The translations under genes and the position numbers were made by a program. Positions 45,379 to 55,026 of a DNA stretch of 64,000 nucleotides are shown one piece after another. The stretch is from NCBI RefSeq assembly GCF_036802865.1, contig NZ_DAIRVK010000002.1, forward strand, positions 310,001-374,000, given 5' to 3'. How positions within the stretch are numbered: position 1 is the first letter of the stretch; each line of letters begins with the position of its first letter. Source of the DNA: Sulfurospirillum sp036802865. Lineage in GTDB: Bacteria > Campylobacterota > Campylobacteria > Campylobacterales > Sulfurospirillaceae. The notes under the pieces were generated by a model. The model worked only from the letters and a program-made list of their open reading frames with translations, ran no database searches and was not told the origin of the DNA.

Positions 45379-46329
45379 ATGCCACAAGGTAAAAAAGTTT
45401 CCATTATAGGTACAGGTAATGTTGGTGCAACGGTGTGTTATTGGCTCTCTATGCGAAAAAGATGTAGAGAAATTGTTATGATTGACAGGCATGGTGTTGT
45501 TGCACATGGTAAAGCACTGGATATTTTGCAAGCAACAAGCCCAGAAGGGAGTCCTACTCGAATATATAATTCAACAGATTATGCCATGGTTGCGAATAGT
45601 GATGTTGTTGTTATAACAGCGGGAAGTCCAAGAAAGCCTGGAATGAGCAGAGATGACTTATTGATTTTGAACGCTGGTATAACAGAACAAGTCATTCACG
45701 AAGTCCGAAAATACGCTCCTAATGCTATTGTGATTATGGTTTCAAATCCTTTGGATGCGATGACATACACGGCTCTTAAAGCAGGCTGTTATCCGCGTAA
45801 TCAGGTGATTGGAATGGCAGGAATTTTAGACAGTGCTCGGATGGAAACATTCATATCTGAAAAATTGGGTTTTGGGTACGGTCAAGTAACAGCAAGTGTT
45901 ATTGGAGGGCATGGCGATAATATGGTTCCACTGCCTCGTTACTCATCGGTCAATGGTGTTGCCCTTACTGATTTGTTAAGCGATGAAGAAATTAAAGAGA
46001 TAATTGAGCAAACAAGAGAGGGTGGTGCGGAGATTGTGGGTTATATGGGAACATCTGCTTATTACGCACCTGCAAACTCAGTTGTGAAAATGATAGAAGC
46101 CATTATTGGTGATGCTAGAGCAATTTTTCCTTGTGCTGTTTTATTAGAAGGAGAATATGGTTATAATGACATTGTAAACGGTGTACCCGTTGTTTTAGGT
46201 GCTCATGGTGTTGAAAAAGTTCTTGAGCTACCCCTTAATTTAGATGAACAAAAACAGTTTGCAAAAAGTGTGAATTCTGTAGCAGAATTGTTAGAAGTAT
46301 TACGAAAAAACAATTTTTTTACGGTATAA
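45379..46329 (+). CDS. Malate dehydrogenase, copy 2 (tandem paralogue)
   Basis: A 316-residue protein aligning end to end with copy 1. The arginine motif GSPRKPGMSRDDLL and catalytic GGHGDNMVPLPRYSSV are intact, so it should be a functional malate dehydrogenase. The segment after the NAD-binding Asp differs: IDRHGVVAHGKALDILQ in place of IDLVEGVAIGKALDISQ, which could change cofactor preference. The start ATG at 45379 follows CAGGAG. Codon usage looks more AT-rich than copy 1. It is separated from copy 1 by a terminator and 250 bp. Confidence 0.88.
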   Translation: MPQGKKVSIIGTGNVGATVCYWLSMRKRCREIVMIDRHGVVAHGKALDILQATSPEGSPTRIYNSTDYAMVANSDVVVITAGSPRKPGMSRDDLLILNAGITEQVIHEVRKYAPNAIVIMVSNPLDAMTYTALKAGCYPRNQVIGMAGILDSARMETFISEKLGFGYGQVTASVIGGHGDNMVPLPRYSSVNGVALTDLLSDEEIKEIIEQTREGGAEIVGYMGTSAYYAPANSVVKMIEAIIGDARAIFPCAVLLEGEYGYNDIVNGVPVVLGAHGVEKVLELPLNLDEQKQFAKSVNSVAELLEVLRKNNFFTV

Positions 46330-46456
46330 ATTCTTTTGTTAACTTAAATTAGAGACAAAAAAAACATATAGTTAAGATTTTTATTGATTATGATGTTCAG
46401 ATAACTATAGAGTCTTGGTATCGAAAGTTTAATTTAAGTCAATGCAGGGAGGTTTT

Positions 46457-47626
46457 ATGAATATCCATGAGTATCAGGCAAAAGAGATCTTTAAAAGATA
46501 CAATGTTCCCACACCAAGAGGCTATGTAGCTTTTAGTGTTGAAGAGGCTGTTGAAAACGCTAAGAAACTTGGTGGTTCTATTTGGGTTGTCAAGGCACAA
46601 ATTCACGCAGGTGGACGAGGTCTTGGCGGTGGCGTAAAACTTGCACGTAGTTTAGACGAAGTCAAGACACTTGCAAACGAAATTCTTGGCATGACTTTGG
46701 TCACGCATCAAACAGGACCTGCGGGCAAACTGGTTCAAAAAGTTTACATTGAAGAGGGCGCTGACATCGCAGATGAGCTTTACCTTGGTGTTGTTTTAGA
46801 TCGCGCTCGTGAAATGCCTGTTATTATGGCATCTCGTGAAGGTGGTATGGAGATTGAAAAAGTAGCAGCTACCTCACCTGAAAAGATTATCAAAGTAGCC
46901 GTTGATCCTTTTATTGGTTTTCAAGCCTTTCATGGTAGAGAACTTGCTTACGGATTAGGTCTTGCACAAGAAGAGATTAGTAGTTTTATTAAATTTGCAG
47001 CAGCACTGTATAAAGTCTATATGGAAAATGATGCAGAGATGATCGAAATCAATCCTTTGGTTAAAACTAAAAGTGGTGCATTTATAGCGCTTGATGGTAA
47101 AATGGGCTTTGATGACAATGCACTGTTCCGTCATCCAGAGATCGAAGCAATGCGTGATGAAAGTGAAGAAAACCCAATCGAACGCGAAGCGTCAGGATTT
47201 GGACTAAGTTACGTCAAACTTGATGGCAATGTTGGCTGTATGGTCAATGGTGCAGGTCTTGCAATGGGTACGATGGATACCATCAACTACGTAGGTGGAA
47301 ATCCTGCAAACTTCTTAGACGTGGGCGGCGGAGCTAATGCTCAAACCGTTGCAAAAGGCTTTGAGATTATCCTCAAAGATCCAAACGTCAAATCAATCTT
47401 TGTAAATATTTTTGGTGGTATTGTGAGATGCGATCGTATTGCAAATGGTATTTTGGAAGCGACTAAATTAGTCGATGTTCATGTTCCAGTCATCGTTCGT
47501 CTTGATGGTACAAATGCTAAAGAAGCAGCCGAAATTCTTAAAAATGCAAATATCAAAAATATTATTACAGCAAGTGATCTTAACGATGGTGCTATTAAAG
47601 CTGTCGCTGCTGCTAAAGGAAATTAA
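46457..47626 (+). CDS. sucC: Succinyl-CoA ligase beta subunit
   Basis: A 389-residue ADP-forming succinyl-CoA synthetase beta subunit (E. coli SucC is 388), with MNIHEYQAKEIFKRY at the N-terminus, the ATP-grasp region VVKAQIHAGGRGLGGGVKL, and FVNIFGGIVRCDRIANG near the C-terminus. ATG at 46457 follows GGGAGG. It couples succinyl-CoA and succinate with ATP, in a TCA block shared with oorDABC. sucD follows after 2 nt. Confidence 0.96.
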   Translation: MNIHEYQAKEIFKRYNVPTPRGYVAFSVEEAVENAKKLGGSIWVVKAQIHAGGRGLGGGVKLARSLDEVKTLANEILGMTLVTHQTGPAGKLVQKVYIEEGADIADELYLGVVLDRAREMPVIMASREGGMEIEKVAATSPEKIIKVAVDPFIGFQAFHGRELAYGLGLAQEEISSFIKFAAALYKVYMENDAEMIEINPLVKTKSGAFIALDGKMGFDDNALFRHPEIEAMRDESEENPIEREASGFGLSYVKLDGNVGCMVNGAGLAMGTMDTINYVGGNPANFLDVGGGANAQTVAKGFEIILKDPNVKSIFVNIFGGIVRCDRIANGILEATKLVDVHVPVIVRLDGTNAKEAAEILKNANIKNIITASDLNDGAIKAVAAAKGN

Positions 47627-47628
47627 TT

Positions 47629-48501
47629 ATGAGCATATTGATTGATAAAAATACAAAAGTCATCGTTCAAGGTTTTACAGGTAAAGAGGGAAGCTTTCAT
47701 GCAGAACAATGTTTAGCATACGGTACTAAAATCGTTGGTGGTGTTACGCCTGGTAAAGGTGGCACAACTCACCTTGGACAACCTGTGTTTAACACTGTTC
47801 GTGAAGCGGTTGACGCAACTGGTGCAACTGTGAGTATGGTATTCGTTCCACCTGCTTTCGTAGGTGATGCTGTTTTGGAAGCGGCTGATGCTGGCATTGA
47901 ACTTTCTGTGATTATTACAGAAGGCTCACCTGTACGTGATATGCAAAGAGCAAAAGCGTATGCAGTGAAAAAAGGTATGAAAACCATTGGACCAAACTGC
48001 CCAGGAATCATTACGGCTGAAGAGTGTAAAATCGGCATTATGCCAGGTTCTATTTTCAAAAAAGGTAACATTGGTTTGATTAGTAAATCAGGCACATTGA
48101 CCTATGAAGGTGCAAACCAAGTGTGCAATGAAGGATTTGGTATCACCACTGCAGTTGGTATTGGTGGAGATCCTATTATAGGGCTTTCGTATATACAACT
48201 TCTTTCATTATTTGAAGCAGACCCTGAGACTGAGGCGATTGTTATGATCGGTGAAATCGGTGGTGACCTTGAAATCCAAGCAGCAAAATACATTAAAGAG
48301 CATATTAAAAAACCTGTTGTTGCTTTTATCGCAGGTCAGAGTGCGCCTAAAGGTAAACGTATGGGACATGCTGGTGCTATTATCAGTGGAAGTGCAGGCA
48401 CTGCTGCTGAGAAAATGGAAGCGCTTTCAAATGCAGGTGTTCATGTCGTAAAATCTCCTGCTGAAATTGGAAAAAAGATAGCGGAAGTTTTGAAAAAATA
48501 A
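47629..48501 (+). CDS. sucD: Succinyl-CoA ligase alpha subunit
   Basis: A 290-residue CoA-binding subunit with GFTGKEGSFHAEQ, TIGPNCPGIITAEECKIGIM and the phosphohistidine segment GHAGAIISG. Typical length and arrangement behind sucC. Confidence 0.96.
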   Translation: MSILIDKNTKVIVQGFTGKEGSFHAEQCLAYGTKIVGGVTPGKGGTTHLGQPVFNTVREAVDATGATVSMVFVPPAFVGDAVLEAADAGIELSVIITEGSPVRDMQRAKAYAVKKGMKTIGPNCPGIITAEECKIGIMPGSIFKKGNIGLISKSGTLTYEGANQVCNEGFGITTAVGIGGDPIIGLSYIQLLSLFEADPETEAIVMIGEIGGDLEIQAAKYIKEHIKKPVVAFIAGQSAPKGKRMGHAGAIISGSAGTAAEKMEALSNAGVHVVKSPAEIGKKIAEVLKK

Positions 48502-48514
48502 TAATGATTAAGTG

Positions 48515-48546
48515 AGCTAGATGGTGCACTATTGTACAATCTAGCT
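48515..48546 (+). terminator. Hairpin between sucD and oorD
   Basis: AGCTAGAT (48515-48522) pairs with ATCTAGCT (48539-48546), with an inner TGCA/TGTA pairing. No T run follows, so it could be an mRNA-processing or stabilising structure rather than a full stop. Confidence 0.5.
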
Positions 48547-48596
48547 ACTATTAATATTACATTGTGAAGCAAAGATATGATAAAGGAGAGAGAAGG

Positions 48597-48914
48597 ATGG
48601 GTTTAATCACTGCTCCAAGTAATACACCGGTATGGGTTAACGTCGCTAGGTGTAAAGCTTGTGATATTTGTGTCAGTATGTGTCCAGCAGGTGTTTTGGG
48701 AATGGTTCAAGCACCAAATTCGACACTAGGATCAATGATAGAGGTTGTTGTTCCAGACGCCTGTATTGGCTGTAGGGATTGTGAATTACATTGTCCTGAT
48801 TTTGCTATTTACGTAGCAGACAAAAGCGAATTTAAATTTGCAAAACTTTCAGAGAGTTCTAAAGAGAGAGCTGAGAAAGTTAAACAAAATAAATTTAAAA
48901 AACTGACTGCATAA
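48597..48914 (+). CDS. oorD: 2-oxoglutarate:acceptor oxidoreductase delta subunit (ferredoxin-like)
   Basis: A 105-residue protein with two [4Fe-4S] motifs, CKACDICVSMCP and CIGCRDCELHCP. It is the electron-carrying subunit of the four-part OOR enzyme that replaces 2-oxoglutarate dehydrogenase in Helicobacter and Campylobacter. ATG at 48597 is chosen behind AGAGAAGG rather than the longer upstream frame. Confidence 0.93.
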   Translation: MGLITAPSNTPVWVNVARCKACDICVSMCPAGVLGMVQAPNSTLGSMIEVVVPDACIGCRDCELHCPDFAIYVADKSEFKFAKLSESSKERAEKVKQNKFKKLTA

Positions 48915-48923
48915 GGATCATTG

Positions 48924-50057
48924 ATGGCAAGAGAAGTAATATCAAGCGGCAATGCGTTGGTAGCAAAAGCGGCAGTTGAATGTGGATGTAAATTTTTTGG
49001 CGGATATCCTATTACGCCTTCAAGTGAAATTGCAGAAGATTTAAGCAAGCTCCTTCCAAAAGTGGGTGGTAAATTTATTCAAATGGAAGATGAAATCGCA
49101 GGTATTTGTGTATCTTTAGGTGCTTCCATGAGTGGTACTAAGTCTATGACAGCTTCATCAGGTCCTGGAATTTCACTCAAATCTGAACAAATTGGTTACA
49201 GCTTTATCACCGAAGTTCCTTTGGTTATTGTAAACGTTATGCGTGGTGGGCCTTCTACGGGTCTTCCTACACGTGTTTCTCAAGCCGATATCGGTCAAGC
49301 AAAATACCCAACACACGGTGATTTTGCCTCAATTTCACTCTGTCCTGGTAGTCTTGAAGAAGCGTATACTGAAACTGTAAGAGCATTTAATATTGCTGAA
49401 AAATACATGACACCCGTTTTTGTACTTTTAGATGAAACACTTGGTCACATGCATGGAAAAGCAATGCTTCCTGATCTTGCAGATATCGAGAAAAGTGTTG
49501 TAAAACGTGCTGAATTTACAGGGGATCCAAAAGATTACAAACCTTATGCAGCAGGTCCAACAGAGCCAGCAGTGTTGAATCCTTTCTTTAAAGGTTATCA
49601 CTATCACGTAACAGGGCTTCACCATGGTGACATGGGCTTCCCAACAGAAGACGGTGCAGCATGTGAGTACAACATTGAGCGCTTAATGAATAAAATCAAT
49701 ACAAAAACAGATGATTTAGTGCATTACGAAGAGTTTATGCTTGATGATGCAGATGTTTGTATTATCGCTTATGGAAGTATCAGCCGTGGTGCTAAAGAGG
49801 CTGTTATGAAACTTCGTCAAGATGGTATTAAAGCAGGTCTATTTAGACCAATTACCCTTTGGCCAAGCCCTGTTGCTAAACTTCAAGAAATCGGTAAGAA
49901 ATTCAAGAAGATCATGGTAACGGAACTTAACATGGGACAGTACTTAGAAGAGATTCAGCGTGTTATGAAACGAGACGATTTTGCGACATTGCACAAAGCA
50001 AACGGTCGTCCAATCGCTCCACTTGAAATGGTTGCTAAAGTTAAGGAGATGATCTAA
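48924..50057 (+). CDS. oorA: 2-oxoglutarate:acceptor oxidoreductase alpha subunit
   Basis: A 377-residue subunit of the pyruvate/2-oxoacid oxidoreductase family: GGYPITPSSEIAEDL, MEDEIAGICVSLGASMSG, and TASSGPGISLKSEQIGY. It binds the oxoacid and part of the CoA site. ATG at 48924 follows AAGGA; a TTG one codon upstream is the alternative. It abuts oorB with a one-base overlap. Confidence 0.95.
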   Translation: MAREVISSGNALVAKAAVECGCKFFGGYPITPSSEIAEDLSKLLPKVGGKFIQMEDEIAGICVSLGASMSGTKSMTASSGPGISLKSEQIGYSFITEVPLVIVNVMRGGPSTGLPTRVSQADIGQAKYPTHGDFASISLCPGSLEEAYTETVRAFNIAEKYMTPVFVLLDETLGHMHGKAMLPDLADIEKSVVKRAEFTGDPKDYKPYAAGPTEPAVLNPFFKGYHYHVTGLHHGDMGFPTEDGAACEYNIERLMNKINTKTDDLVHYEEFMLDDADVCIIAYGSISRGAKEAVMKLRQDGIKAGLFRPITLWPSPVAKLQEIGKKFKKIMVTELNMGQYLEEIQRVMKRDDFATLHKANGRPIAPLEMVAKVKEMI

Positions 50058-50890
50058 TGGCATTTAATTACGATAAATATCTACGTGTAGATAAAATGCC
50101 AACCTTATGGTGTTGGGGTTGTGGTGATGGCGTTATCTTAAAATCTGTTATTCGTGCTATCGATACAATGGGTTGGGATATGAACGATGTGTGTGTTGTT
50201 TCTGGTATTGGTTGTAGTGGACGTTTTAGTTCATACATCGACTGTAATACGGTTCACACAACGCATGGTCGTGCAATTGCGTATGCAACAGGTATTAAGC
50301 TTGCAAATCCTGAAAAACATGTCATTGTTGTCACTGGTGATGGTGATGGTTTAGCGATTGGTGGTAACCATACGATTCATGGTTGTAGAAGAAACATTGA
50401 TCTTAACCATGTTTTGATTAACAACTTTATCTATGGTTTGACCAATTCTCAAACAAGTCCAACAACGCCACAAGGCTTTTGGACATCAACCGCAAACTAC
50501 GGTAACGTTGATCCAACGTTTGATGCTGCAAAATTAGCAGATGCTGCAGGTGCAACCTTCGTTGCGCGTGAGTCTGTACTTGACCCACAAAAATTGGAAA
50601 AAATGTTTGTAGCAGGATTCTCTCATAAAGGGTATTCGTTCTTTGATGTGTTCTCTAATTGTCACATCAACCTTGGACGTAAAAACAAAATGGGTGAAGC
50701 GGTACAAAACCTTGAGTGGATTGAAAATCGCATTGTGGGTAAAAAGAAATTTGATCTCTTAAGTGATGAAGAGCGTGTGGATAAATTCCCAACAGGTATC
50801 CTCAAACAAGAAGAGGGCAAACTCGAATACTGTGACGCGTATGACAAAGTTATTTACGCAGCACAAAATAAAACAACCGTAGCGCTATAA
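50057..50890 (+). CDS. oorB: 2-oxoglutarate:acceptor oxidoreductase beta subunit
   Basis: A 277-residue thiamine-diphosphate-binding subunit. CWGCGDGVILKSV is the iron-sulfur/ThDP-proximal Cys region, GIGCSGRFSSYI follows, and the ThDP motif GDGDGLAIGGNHTIHGCRRN is complete. It produces succinyl-CoA from 2-oxoglutarate and CoA. Confidence 0.95.
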   Translation: MAFNYDKYLRVDKMPTLWCWGCGDGVILKSVIRAIDTMGWDMNDVCVVSGIGCSGRFSSYIDCNTVHTTHGRAIAYATGIKLANPEKHVIVVTGDGDGLAIGGNHTIHGCRRNIDLNHVLINNFIYGLTNSQTSPTTPQGFWTSTANYGNVDPTFDAAKLADAAGATFVARESVLDPQKLEKMFVAGFSHKGYSFFDVFSNCHINLGRKNKMGEAVQNLEWIENRIVGKKKFDLLSDEERVDKFPTGILKQEEGKLEYCDAYDKVIYAAQNKTTVAL

Positions 50891-50900
50891 GGAGCCCCTG

Positions 50901-51458
50901 ATGAGAAGACAATTACGTTTCGTAGGTGTGGGTGGTCAGGGCGTTATCTTGGCAGGTGAGATTTTAGCGGTTGCAAAGATCAAAGAGGGCGGTTATGGTG
51001 TAAAAGCCTCTACCTATACTTCTCAAGTACGTGGTGGACCAACAAAAGTTGACATTTTACTGGATGAAAGCGAGATTTTATTTCCTTATGCCAATGAGGG
51101 TGAAATCGAGTTTATGATTGCAACAGCACAAGTCAGTTTCAATCAATTTAAAAGTGGTGTAAAACCAGGTGGCATCATCGTTGTAGAGCCAAATTTGGTT
51201 ACTGTCAATGAGGAGGATCGTAAAAAATGGAAGATCATTGAAATTCCTATTATTACGATTGCGAAAGAAGAAGTTGGAAATGTTATTACGCAATCTGTTG
51301 TAGCACTTTCAATTACAGTAGAGATGACACAAGTACTTGCACATGACTTAGTACGCGAAGTTATGCTCTCAAAAGTACCTGAAAAAGTACATGCTGCTAA
51401 CAATACAGCGTATGATCTTGGTGTTAAATACGCTAAAGAAGCGCTCGCTAAACTTTAA
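50901..51458 (+). CDS. oorC: 2-oxoglutarate:acceptor oxidoreductase gamma subunit
   Basis: A 185-residue gamma subunit with GVGGQGVILAGEILA at the N-terminus and SQVRGGPTKVDILL, typical of the 2-oxoacid oxidoreductase gamma family. It closes the oorDABC operon and is followed by a strong terminator. Confidence 0.94.
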   Translation: MRRQLRFVGVGGQGVILAGEILAVAKIKEGGYGVKASTYTSQVRGGPTKVDILLDESEILFPYANEGEIEFMIATAQVSFNQFKSGVKPGGIIVVEPNLVTVNEEDRKKWKIIEIPIITIAKEEVGNVITQSVVALSITVEMTQVLAHDLVREVMLSKVPEKVHAANNTAYDLGVKYAKEALAKL

Positions 51459-51464
51459 AATTTT

Positions 51465-51496
51465 AAGCTCTTTGGAAAATATGCCAAAGAGCTTTT
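51465..51496. terminator. Bidirectional terminator after oorC
   Basis: AAGCTCTTTGG pairs with CCAAAGAGCTT over 11 bp, followed by TTCC on the plus strand and preceded by an A-rich stretch serving the convergent chemoreceptor gene. Confidence 0.8.
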
Positions 51497-51506
51497 CCTC
51501 ATATTC

Positions 51507-53114
51507 TTACTGAAATTGACTTAACTTTTGATTGAGTGATTCTGCTAATTTAGAGAGATGATCTGCAGCACTGGCTATCTCTTCCACACTTCTGGCATTT
51601 TCACTGGTAATAGAGTTTATGTTGGTCACAAGATTCACAATTTTATCGGTATCTTTTTCAATGATATTAGAGTTATTTGCACTTATTATGACAGACTCTA
51701 TACTTTCAGCCATGACACTTGTCGTTGAAACGATCGTCTCTTCAACATCGGTTGAGACAGTTGCTAACCGCCTAATGTTTTGAGCATTTTTCGTCATCTT
51801 ATCGGATGAATTGACAATTGATTGAACAATGATATTAATGGTTGCATTGATCTCATTGAGTGAAGATTGTGTGCGTTCTGCTAGTTTCCTCACTTCATCA
51901 GCAACGACTGCAAAGCCTCGACCGTGTTCTCCTGCTCTTGCTGCTTCGATGGCAGCATTAAGTGCTAGTAAATTCGTTTGGTCTGCAATATCAGAGATAA
52001 CCGTTAAAATTTGTTTGACTTGTTCCGCATCTTTACTCATTTGCTCTAATTGCCCAGCAAGAGCGGTCTCTTCTTCACTGGCAAGTTCTACTTCATCTTT
52101 AAGTTTAATGACTTCATTTTTAGCAGATTCAAGTTTATCACCTGCAATACTAATATTTTTTTTCATTGATGCCGAAAGGAGAGCGGTTTCTTGAACAAAC
52201 TTTTTAATGGAAACAATCTCTTCAATGGTATTATTAACAATCACTGTACTATGCTCAGCATTGCGACCTATTTGCATACTGGTGGTACTTAGTTCATGTG
52301 AAACAGAAGCATTTTCATTGGATGAGTGTTTAACATCTTCAATAATGACTTCTAAGGTTGTGACTAGGTCGTTAAAGCTATTAACTATATCTTGAATTTC
52401 ATTGTTCTTGCCGTAGTTGATTCTAAATTTCAGATTTTTATTTTTTACAAAGCCTGATATCCCATCGTGAATAAGGGTAACACCTTGCATGATATTGTTA
52501 CGAATGATAAAGCTTAAAATAATGACACCCATAATGACTAAGAGCGATAAACCAATCATCATCGTTGACGCACTGCTTTTTTCAGTAGCAGCTTCTCCAG
52601 CTCCAGCAAAGGCTCTCTCTTTTTTTAAATTGATATATTCATGAAGTGTATTGATTTCTGACTCAACAATGGAACGATTTTCATATATAAAAGCAAGTGC
52701 TTCTGTATTTTTATTTTCATCTGAGAGTTTTAATACTTTGTTATTTAATGCTGCATATGCAACAAAATGATCTTGAATAATTTTAAAGTATTCTCTACCT
52801 TTTGGGGTAATAAGATGAGGCTCATATTTTTTAGAGTTTTCTTCAAAAGAACGTTGAGCGTCAAGCAATCTCTTTTCGATCGCTTTTTTATTTTCTTTAT
52901 CTGTGTTTGCGATATGTTCCAATATGCGAATGCGCATCGTATAAAAGTTTTCTTGCATGTCATTTAAAATTAAAATACTAGGGAGTGAATCAATATTACA
53001 CTGATTTGTCTCTTCATAAACTTTACCCATCTTATTCATACCAATGCTAAAGACAGCAATAATTCCTATAATGGCAATAGTCAGCATCGTCATTAGTTGT
53101 TTGGATATACTCAT
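51507..53114 (-). CDS. Methyl-accepting chemotaxis protein
   Basis: A 535-residue transmembrane chemoreceptor. One membrane segment lies at about residues 8-26 and a second at about 186-207, enclosing a four-helix-bundle type sensor domain (about 30-185). A HAMP region follows, then the conserved signalling tip EAARAGEHGRGFAVVADEVR. No C-terminal CheR/CheB pentapeptide is seen. The ligand is unknown. It is a single-gene unit. Confidence 0.92.
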   Translation of the reverse strand: MSISKQLMTMLTIAIIGIIAVFSIGMNKMGKVYEETNQCNIDSLPSILILNDMQENFYTMRIRILEHIANTDKENKKAIEKRLLDAQRSFEENSKKYEPHLITPKGREYFKIIQDHFVAYAALNNKVLKLSDENKNTEALAFIYENRSIVESEINTLHEYINLKKERAFAGAGEAATEKSSASTMMIGLSLLVIMGVIILSFIIRNNIMQGVTLIHDGISGFVKNKNLKFRINYGKNNEIQDIVNSFNDLVTTLEVIIEDVKHSSNENASVSHELSTTSMQIGRNAEHSTVIVNNTIEEIVSIKKFVQETALLSASMKKNISIAGDKLESAKNEVIKLKDEVELASEEETALAGQLEQMSKDAEQVKQILTVISDIADQTNLLALNAAIEAARAGEHGRGFAVVADEVRKLAERTQSSLNEINATINIIVQSIVNSSDKMTKNAQNIRRLATVSTDVEETIVSTTSVMAESIESVIISANNSNIIEKDTDKIVNLVTNINSITSENARSVEEIASAADHLSKLAESLNQKLSQFQ

Positions 53115-53227
53115 TTTATTCTCCTTCTAATCAAAATTTATTCTTAACTATAATATCAATATAAAAAACTAAATATAAGTTAATAAATTTCGGTTTTTTT
53201 TACAAAATTTCGGAATTATGTGGAAAG

Positions 53228-54148
53228 TTAGTGATGAATACCTAAACGAAACGCTTTTGGTGTCATTTTATAATGAGATTTAAAAAAACGTGTAAATTCA
53301 GAAGGATTATCAAATGCAAGGATTGTGGCAATTTGCGTAATAGTTAAAGGCCTATATTTAAGAAGGTAAAGTGCTTCTTTAAGTATTCGGTGATGAACAT
53401 ATGACAAAGCACTTTGTCCAAGTGTCTCTTTTATGGTTTCACCTAGATGCTTTGAGGTTATATCTAGCAATTTTGCATAATCTGAGATCTTTCTATACTC
53501 CAAAAAATGTTTTTCAATCAACTCAAGATAACAATGTGTTATTTGTTGCGCTCTCGTTTTAAACATGGCATCAGATGTGTTTTGATCTTTTTTACTGCGT
53601 TTAAGAATAAAAAGAAGCTTTAAAATATGAAGTTTTACAATGGTTGTATAATCTTCTTGCTGCTCATGAAGTTCGGTATTTATATCTTCATACATAGAGT
53701 ATACAGATGAAAATAGTGATGTTTTTAGTATGGCTGGTTGTAGATTTTTTATATGAAAATCAAAAAGATCTTGAATGCTTTGAGCTAGTAGCTTTGGTTG
53801 ATTAGCTTTAATATAGGATTCGGAGAAGAGAAGAATATAAATTTGTGTTGTTTCTGTAATGTTTTCAAAATGGTAGATAGTATTTGGTGGGATAAGCTGT
53901 AATGACTGCTTTGGAATAAGATACTCATATTGATTGAGATTACGTTTTAATTCGCCCTCTAAACAAAGCAATAAGGCATAAAAATCAAATTTTATAGGAA
54001 TATTTTTTTTTAAAGTGACCTCTTTTTCCAGTATAGCAACCCCCTGACATTCAAAATCGTCACGATAGAGATCCATACCAAATTTGGGATTTTTGACAAA
54101 AGAGTGTTTATAAACTTTAAGCGCTTCCTCTAATTGTAACAAAGACAT
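53228..54148 (-). CDS. AraC-family transcription regulator
   Basis: A 306-residue regulator with a cupin-like N-terminal sensing domain (about 30-150, FDFYALLLCLEGELKRNLNQ) and two C-terminal helix-turn-helix motifs (DYAKLLDITSKHLGETIKET and ITQIATILAFDNPSEFTRFF). It lies just downstream of the oxidoreductase gene at 54344, on the same strand, and may control it; the target is inferred only from proximity. Confidence 0.85.
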   Translation of the reverse strand: MSLLQLEEALKVYKHSFVKNPKFGMDLYRDDFECQGVAILEKEVTLKKNIPIKFDFYALLLCLEGELKRNLNQYEYLIPKQSLQLIPPNTIYHFENITETTQIYILLFSESYIKANQPKLLAQSIQDLFDFHIKNLQPAILKTSLFSSVYSMYEDINTELHEQQEDYTTIVKLHILKLLFILKRSKKDQNTSDAMFKTRAQQITHCYLELIEKHFLEYRKISDYAKLLDITSKHLGETIKETLGQSALSYVHHRILKEALYLLKYRPLTITQIATILAFDNPSEFTRFFKSHYKMTPKAFRLGIHH

Positions 54149-54286
54149 TTTTACTCCAATAGCTACTATGCAAAAGTACGGAAATTATAATATAAAAATA
54201 TGTAGAAATAGATGAGTAATTGTTAGGGGTACGTTAATCTAGCAGAATATACCACTTTTATAATATTATAAAATAGTTTATTATTT

Positions 54287-54319
54287 AAAGCTCTTCATAT
54301 TCATAACCAGAAGAGCTTT
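54287..54319 (-). terminator. Terminator after the flavodoxin-fold oxidoreductase gene
   Basis: AAAGCTCTTC (54287-54296) pairs perfectly with GAAGAGCTTT (54310-54319). It separates the oxidoreductase gene from the AraC regulator gene, so the two are probably not one transcript. Confidence 0.7.
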
Positions 54320-54343
54320 ATTCGTATTATCTACAAAAATTTC

Positions 54344-54913
54344 TTATTTCTCATCCGCTAAATATTTGAACAAAGATGTACTCCAATCTTTTTTTGCCAA
54401 TAGATTTTTATACTCTTGTGCTTTGTCATGGAGTTCTTCGTCGGTAATTTTTAAAGCACGATGAACGGCAAAAGGTTGTGTGAAAATCATCTGAGTAAAA
54501 ATCACCATCGTTTGCAATGGTTTTAAAATCTCACTCATGGATGCCTGAACATACGCACCCGTTTGATAGGCATATTCTGGTGAGCCTACGGTTACTACTA
54601 TTTTAAACTCTTTTCCCTCAAGTTTATACCCTTCACTACCATATGCAAAGCCATATTCTAAGACTTTATCTTGCCAATCTTTTAAAAGACCGGGTGTGCT
54701 AAACCAATAAAGAGGAAATTGAAAAACAATTCTATCATGCGATAGGAGCAATGCTTGTTCTTTCTTAACATCAATATCATGGATGGAGGTATAGTTTGCA
54801 TAGAGGTCATGAACCGTAATATCAGACTCATCTTTGATGGCTTCGAGTAGGGTTTTGTTAAGTCTTGATTGATCCATGTGTGGATGAGCAAGTAAAATTA
54901 ATGTTTTTTTCAC
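54344..54913 (-). CDS. NAD(P)H-dependent flavodoxin-fold oxidoreductase (KefF/KefG/MdaB-like)
   Basis: A 189-residue FMN/FAD quinone-reductase family protein. LILLAHPHMDQSRLNKTL is the flavin-phosphate loop, and FQFPLYWFSTPGLLKDWQDKVL is the family signature, followed by GSPEYAYQTGAY. It likely reduces quinones or similar electrophiles; there is no adjacent KefB/KefC channel gene, so a KefF role is not supported. Confidence 0.82.
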   Translation of the reverse strand: MKKTLILLAHPHMDQSRLNKTLLEAIKDESDITVHDLYANYTSIHDIDVKKEQALLLSHDRIVFQFPLYWFSTPGLLKDWQDKVLEYGFAYGSEGYKLEGKEFKIVVTVGSPEYAYQTGAYVQASMSEILKPLQTMVIFTQMIFTQPFAVHRALKITDEELHDKAQEYKNLLAKKDWSTSLFKYLADEK

Positions 54914-55026
54914 GATAATCCTTTGTATTTAAGTTTGGAAAATTTATCTTAAATACACTTGCATTATCCTTATAGAAATAAAAGTAAGTAATGGAGTTTT
55001 GTATCGAAAAAAGAGGAAAGTTTATT

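Noticed and set aside
45379..46329. Lactate dehydrogenase rather than second malate dehydrogenase
   Set aside because: The substrate-specificity loop GSPRKPGMSRDDLL keeps the malate-type arginines, as in copy 1.
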